From NCBI GenBank assembly GCA_011772425.1, contig WVZO01000163.1:1-35864 (forward strand): a stretch of 35,864 nucleotides of DNA. The letters run 5' to 3'. This DNA comes from Candidatus Aminicenantota bacterium (GTDB lineage: Bacteria > Acidobacteriota > Aminicenantia > UBA2199). The position numbers and the translations under genes are program-made. Under the pieces are notes generated by a model, which made no database searches, was not told the DNA's origin, and saw only the letters and a program-made list of their open reading frames with translations. Shown piece after piece: positions 33,227-35,864 of the stretch; within the stretch, counting starts at the first letter, position 1, and each line of letters opens with the position of its first letter.

Positions 33227-34042
33227 TTAAATTATATTCAAATGATAGAGATCATTTAAATAATGTGCCACACCTTCTTCATAGACTGAGGGGATAACGG
33301 TAGGGAATTCTTCTCTTAACTCAGGGGCAGCATTTTCTACCAACACCGGGTAACCCACTATTTGCAGTACTTCCCGGTCATTAAAATTATCGCCAAAATA
33401 CACGACATCCGCCAGGGGAATTGAGAGTTCGCTGCACAGCCGTTTCAGTGTCAGGTCTTTGCGTACCTCAGTGTGAACCACTTCCAACCATGAACCCCTG
33501 GCTTCCCTGGTGTAGATGACTTTGAATTTATCGCCCACAATACTTTCGATTATCCCTTTAATGGTTAGTGCTTTGCCATCGGGCAGCAGTGTAGAAATGC
33601 CAGTAATGTTTTCAAAGTGCTTCAACCGGTTAATCCGTTGAAACCCATAACTTAGCGACGGAATATCCTCTTGATTGACATAGAAATTCTTAAAATTCTC
33701 AATTTTGCCTTTATAGATAATGATGGGCAGGTTGTTTTCATCCAGGTATTCGTAGAGTTCACAGGCTGCGTATTCGGGTATACGGTATTCCCACACCAGT
33801 TTTTTTTCTTTGATACAAAGGGTGCCGTTCTGGGGCATCAGGAGGATTCGGTGGTCCAGGTCCCGGGTGAATTTTAACGTGGTATTGTAATTATATCCGG
33901 TTATTAGTGCCACAGGCACATGGTTTACCAATCGATTAAGAACATCTACGGTAAATGAGGGTATTTCACTTTTGCCCCGTAACAGGGTACCGCCGATGTC
34001 GGAAGACACGAGTTTCGGTAATTTCCTCTTACCTGTCGACAT
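33227..34042 (-). CDS. HAD-superfamily (Cof-like) protein with altered motif I
   Basis: A 271-residue HAD type IIB protein. Motif I reads SSDIGGTL: the nucleophile D15 is present, but position 17, normally the second catalytic Asp (DxD), is Gly. Motif II is ALITGY, the motif III lysine is probably K195 (RKDLTL), and motif IV is GDNFND (217-222). Family members dephosphorylate sugar phosphates or cofactors; without the acid/base Asp, activity may be low or different. It overlaps the upstream gene by 14 bp, so is likely translationally coupled. Confidence 0.85.
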   Translation of the reverse strand: MSTGKRKLPKLVSSDIGGTLLRGKSEIPSFTVDVLNRLVNHVPVALITGYNYNTTLKFTRDLDHRILLMPQNGTLCIKEKKLVWEYRIPEYAACELYEYLDENNLPIIIYKGKIENFKNFYVNQEDIPSLSYGFQRINRLKHFENITGISTLLPDGKALTIKGIIESIVGDKFKVIYTREARGSWLEVVHTEVRKDLTLKRLCSELSIPLADVVYFGDNFNDREVLQIVGYPVLVENAAPELREEFPTVIPSVYEEGVAHYLNDLYHLNII

Positions 34043-34544
34043 ACTCAGAAGCGGTGTAGGTTTTGCTTTTATACAGCATGCGGATAAAATTGAAATGGGT
34101 CATTTTTACCCAGACCCGCTCAACCTGGCTCACTTTGAATTTCTTGGCAATACAAATAAGCTGTACATGCTGTTTTCCCGGAGCTACCGTATACTTGCAG
34201 GCATAGTTCCCTGTTTTGGCCACCGTGGTATAATTATGAAAGAGGGTACCATCCTTTAATAAAAAATAAATCTTATAATCTTCCCATTTCAGCGATTTTG
34301 TTTGGTTTTTGTTTTGCACCACCATTGAGATGGTACTGTAATTTCCCTCTTTGGGTGATTCAACCCAGCGATATTTATAATGGAATACGAAGATATTAAA
34401 ATTTAATGTTTTATCAGGTGTAGTAACCACTTGTGAAAAATAGGGTTCCTTGACTTCTTGTGGAACCGCGTACCCGTACCCCACTGAAATGAACAGGAAC
34501 GCAACCATAACCATAAAAATCAAGATTGAACGTTTGGTTTTCAT
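34029..34544 (-). CDS. Small exported protein of unknown function
   Basis: A 171-residue protein with a signal peptide over about 26 residues ending near GYAVPQ. The mature part is beta-rich (LNFNIFVFHYKYRWV, NYSTISMVVQN, YKIYFLLKDGTLFHNY, VQLICIAKKF) with two cysteines that could form a disulfide. No family is recognised. AGGAGGT precedes the ATG and a consensus promoter lies at 34602-34630, so this gene leads an operon with the HAD gene and possibly the ABC pair. Confidence 0.75.
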   Translation of the reverse strand: MKTKRSILIFMVMVAFLFISVGYGYAVPQEVKEPYFSQVVTTPDKTLNFNIFVFHYKYRWVESPKEGNYSTISMVVQNKNQTKSLKWEDYKIYFLLKDGTLFHNYTTVAKTGNYACKYTVAPGKQHVQLICIAKKFKVSQVERVWVKMTHFNFIRMLYKSKTYTASEYVDR

Positions 34545-34601
34545 TATCAGCTACCTCCTATAAGCGAAAAAAATAAAATTCTCAATTTTACTCCTGGGGG
34601 T

Positions 34602-34630
34602 ATTATAGAGACTTTGGTTAGGGATTTCAA
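34602..34630 (-). promoter_or_regulatory. Sigma-70 promoter of the 34544-HAD operon
   Basis: On the minus strand: TTGAAA (34625-34630), 17 bases, TATAAT (34602-34607). It leaves a leader of about 50 bases before the ATG at 34544. Confidence 0.75.
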
Positions 34631-34692
34631 TAGGAAAAAAGAAAACATTCATAAAAATAAAAATCAAATAGTTCGTTTCATGTTCCGGTAAC

Positions 34693-35864
34693 TCACTCTC
34701 CTTTTTTGCTGGGGTCCAGTACTCGCCCCATGAACAGGATACTTCCGGTTTCATTGTCACGGATGAGGAAGAGGAAGGGGTGATCCGCGCGAAAGACCAC
34801 CGGGCGAAGCGGCTTTCTTGCCATCTTTATACGCATCACCACGGCTGTAGCAGCGGCAGCTTCGGTGCCCTCTTCATTTACATCGACAAATGCCTTGTGG
34901 ACAACAGCGCCAATATACAGCCAATTGCGTTGACCGTCCATGCCGGAAAAATTAGCTTTGGTCCGGTCAAATGCATCAAACATTCCCATGGCTGCCAGCG
35001 TCTTTTCCAAACTGAATAGGGATGTCATCTTGAATTTCGGCAATAATACCTTAACTTCTACTTCCATGAGACCTGTGGTCCATTTTCTTAATGTCTCTGC
35101 TGTCAGGTTTTTTTCCAAATGGGGAAGCCCGTCCGTTTCTTTTGGCAAGAGCACCAGCATGGAAAGCCCTTCCCCAACGTAGGGAAGCTCGAGTACCTGC
35201 AGCGACTCGAATTCATTATATTTAAACTTACTCTTTTGGGCCATCATGGGGGTTTGGATGGTCTGTCCAGACAACAGGTAAAAGGTGTCATGTTTTGTGC
35301 GGTGCTCATCAAACTGGCTGGCCCAATTGCCTTTAAAATATATGGCATTGGTTAATACCAGGCGTGTCAGGGCATCCAGTAAACCGGGTTGAATCAGGTC
35401 TTTAATTTTGTTTTTGGTTTTTTCTTCTACCCATTGGTTTATCAATCGCGTGGCAGCGTCAGCGGCTTGTACATAATCCACCGGCGTTATGGTGACCCCA
35501 TAATATTTTTTAACGAGAGCGAGGTATTCTTTCAAAAAAGGATAGTCTTTCTGGGGCCACAATGAGTTGGCCACATGGAGTTGAATCTTGCCTTTCTCCT
35601 GGACAGCATTCAGCAGGGCTTCCAGGTTGGCGAATGCCGGGTGAAGCTCCTGGTGGTTGGCTGGAAAGTGAAGGACGTCAGCCATTTGTTTGGCGGTGTT
35701 TCCGCGGGCTCCGCCGTATGTCATGGCCAGAGCCGTGGATATGCTGTAGGGTGAGAAGAATATATTTCCCCTTTTTGTGTCTTTGAGTTCCCGGTACAGG
35801 TCCAGGGCAAATGTGGTATTGCCTTTTACAACACTCTCAGACTTCATATTCTTACCGGGAGCTG
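34693..35864 (-). CDS. Serpin (serine protease inhibitor), N-terminus probably cut by window edge
   Basis: At least 384 residues from an ATG at 35847. The frame stays open to the right edge and no ribosome site precedes that ATG, so the true start and any signal peptide are probably outside. Serpin landmarks: NIFFSPYSISTALAMTYGGA (28-47), TNAIYFKGNW (166-175), LPKFKM (269-274), the hinge EEGTEAAAATAVV (325-337) and DHPFLFLIRDNETGSILFMGRV (in parts). The small-residue hinge is what inhibitory serpins need for loop insertion. The reactive loop runs to about residue 348 and is rich in Arg and Lys, hinting at trypsin-like or papain-like targets. Serpins are patchy in bacteria. Confidence 0.92.
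   Translation of the reverse strand, partial: APGKNMKSESVVKGNTTFALDLYRELKDTKRGNIFFSPYSISTALAMTYGGARGNTAKQMADVLHFPANHQELHPAFANLEALLNAVQEKGKIQLHVANSLWPQKDYPFLKEYLALVKKYYGVTITPVDYVQAADAATRLINQWVEEKTKNKIKDLIQPGLLDALTRLVLTNAIYFKGNWASQFDEHRTKHDTFYLLSGQTIQTPMMAQKSKFKYNEFESLQVLELPYVGEGLSMLVLLPKETDGLPHLEKNLTAETLRKWTTGLMEVEVKVLLPKFKMTSLFSLEKTLAAMGMFDAFDRTKANFSGMDGQRNWLYIGAVVHKAFVDVNEEGTEAAAATAVVMRIKMARKPLRPVVFRADHPFLFLIRDNETGSILFMGRVLDPSKKGE

Noticed and set aside
1-35864. tRNA, rRNA, IS elements, prophage
   Set aside because: I looked for T-loop patterns, transposase motifs and integrase signatures in the gaps and frames and saw none.

Overview
The window reads as chromosomal DNA of a free-living, Gram-negative-type bacterium. 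It encodes secreted beta-propeller proteins, an outer-membrane beta-barrel, a Tat-exported protein and non-mevalonate isoprenoid genes. The mix of LVIVD and 6-bladed propellers, a Ser/Thr kinase with TPRs, an S41 peptidase, a Sortilin/BNR protein, a serpin and a DUF6599-DUF362 pair, at moderate GC, resembles Candidatus Aminicenantes (OP8) or a neighbour of Acidobacteriota. That placement is inference; no rRNA or tRNA is present. No phage, IS, CRISPR or integron was seen.

Layout. 1-9257: a huge LVIVD-repeat surface protein cut by the left edge, a lipophilic-leader propeller protein, a membrane Ser/Thr kinase with an FG-GAP-like sensor region and TPRs, and a PD40 (TolB-like) propeller protein driven by a textbook sigma-54 promoter. 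9258-11499: a non-metabolic patch with two antitoxin-like small proteins, an XRE regulator, a candidate structured RNA, several inverted repeats and a 41-bp tandem array. 11500-16460: an FHA-sigma54 activator, the DUF362/DUF6599 pair, and an SfsA-DUF123 fusion. 16462-22448: a Sortilin/BNR protein, a B12-radical SAM protein and thymidylate kinase. 22603-27496: slipin plus its GntR regulator, a cysteine synthase-like enzyme, a PorT-type barrel and an S41 peptidase. 27775-35864: ispA-dxs, a metallophosphoesterase, a FetAB-like ABC exporter, a HAD protein, a small secreted protein and a serpin cut by the right edge.

Two patterns run across the window. First, five genes have a -10 box ending exactly six bases before the ATG with no Shine-Dalgarno, so they look leaderless, while operon-internal genes carry strong AGGAGG sites. 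Second, many intergenic gaps hold short repeated 'words' of 7-18 bp. Several fold into hairpins whose mismatches become G-U pairs on the strand that carries the adjacent gene's 3' end. One 17-bp word has copies 27 kb apart, and two tandem copies differ by one compensated base pair. These look like structured RNA elements at gene ends and are the best candidate here for something undescribed.
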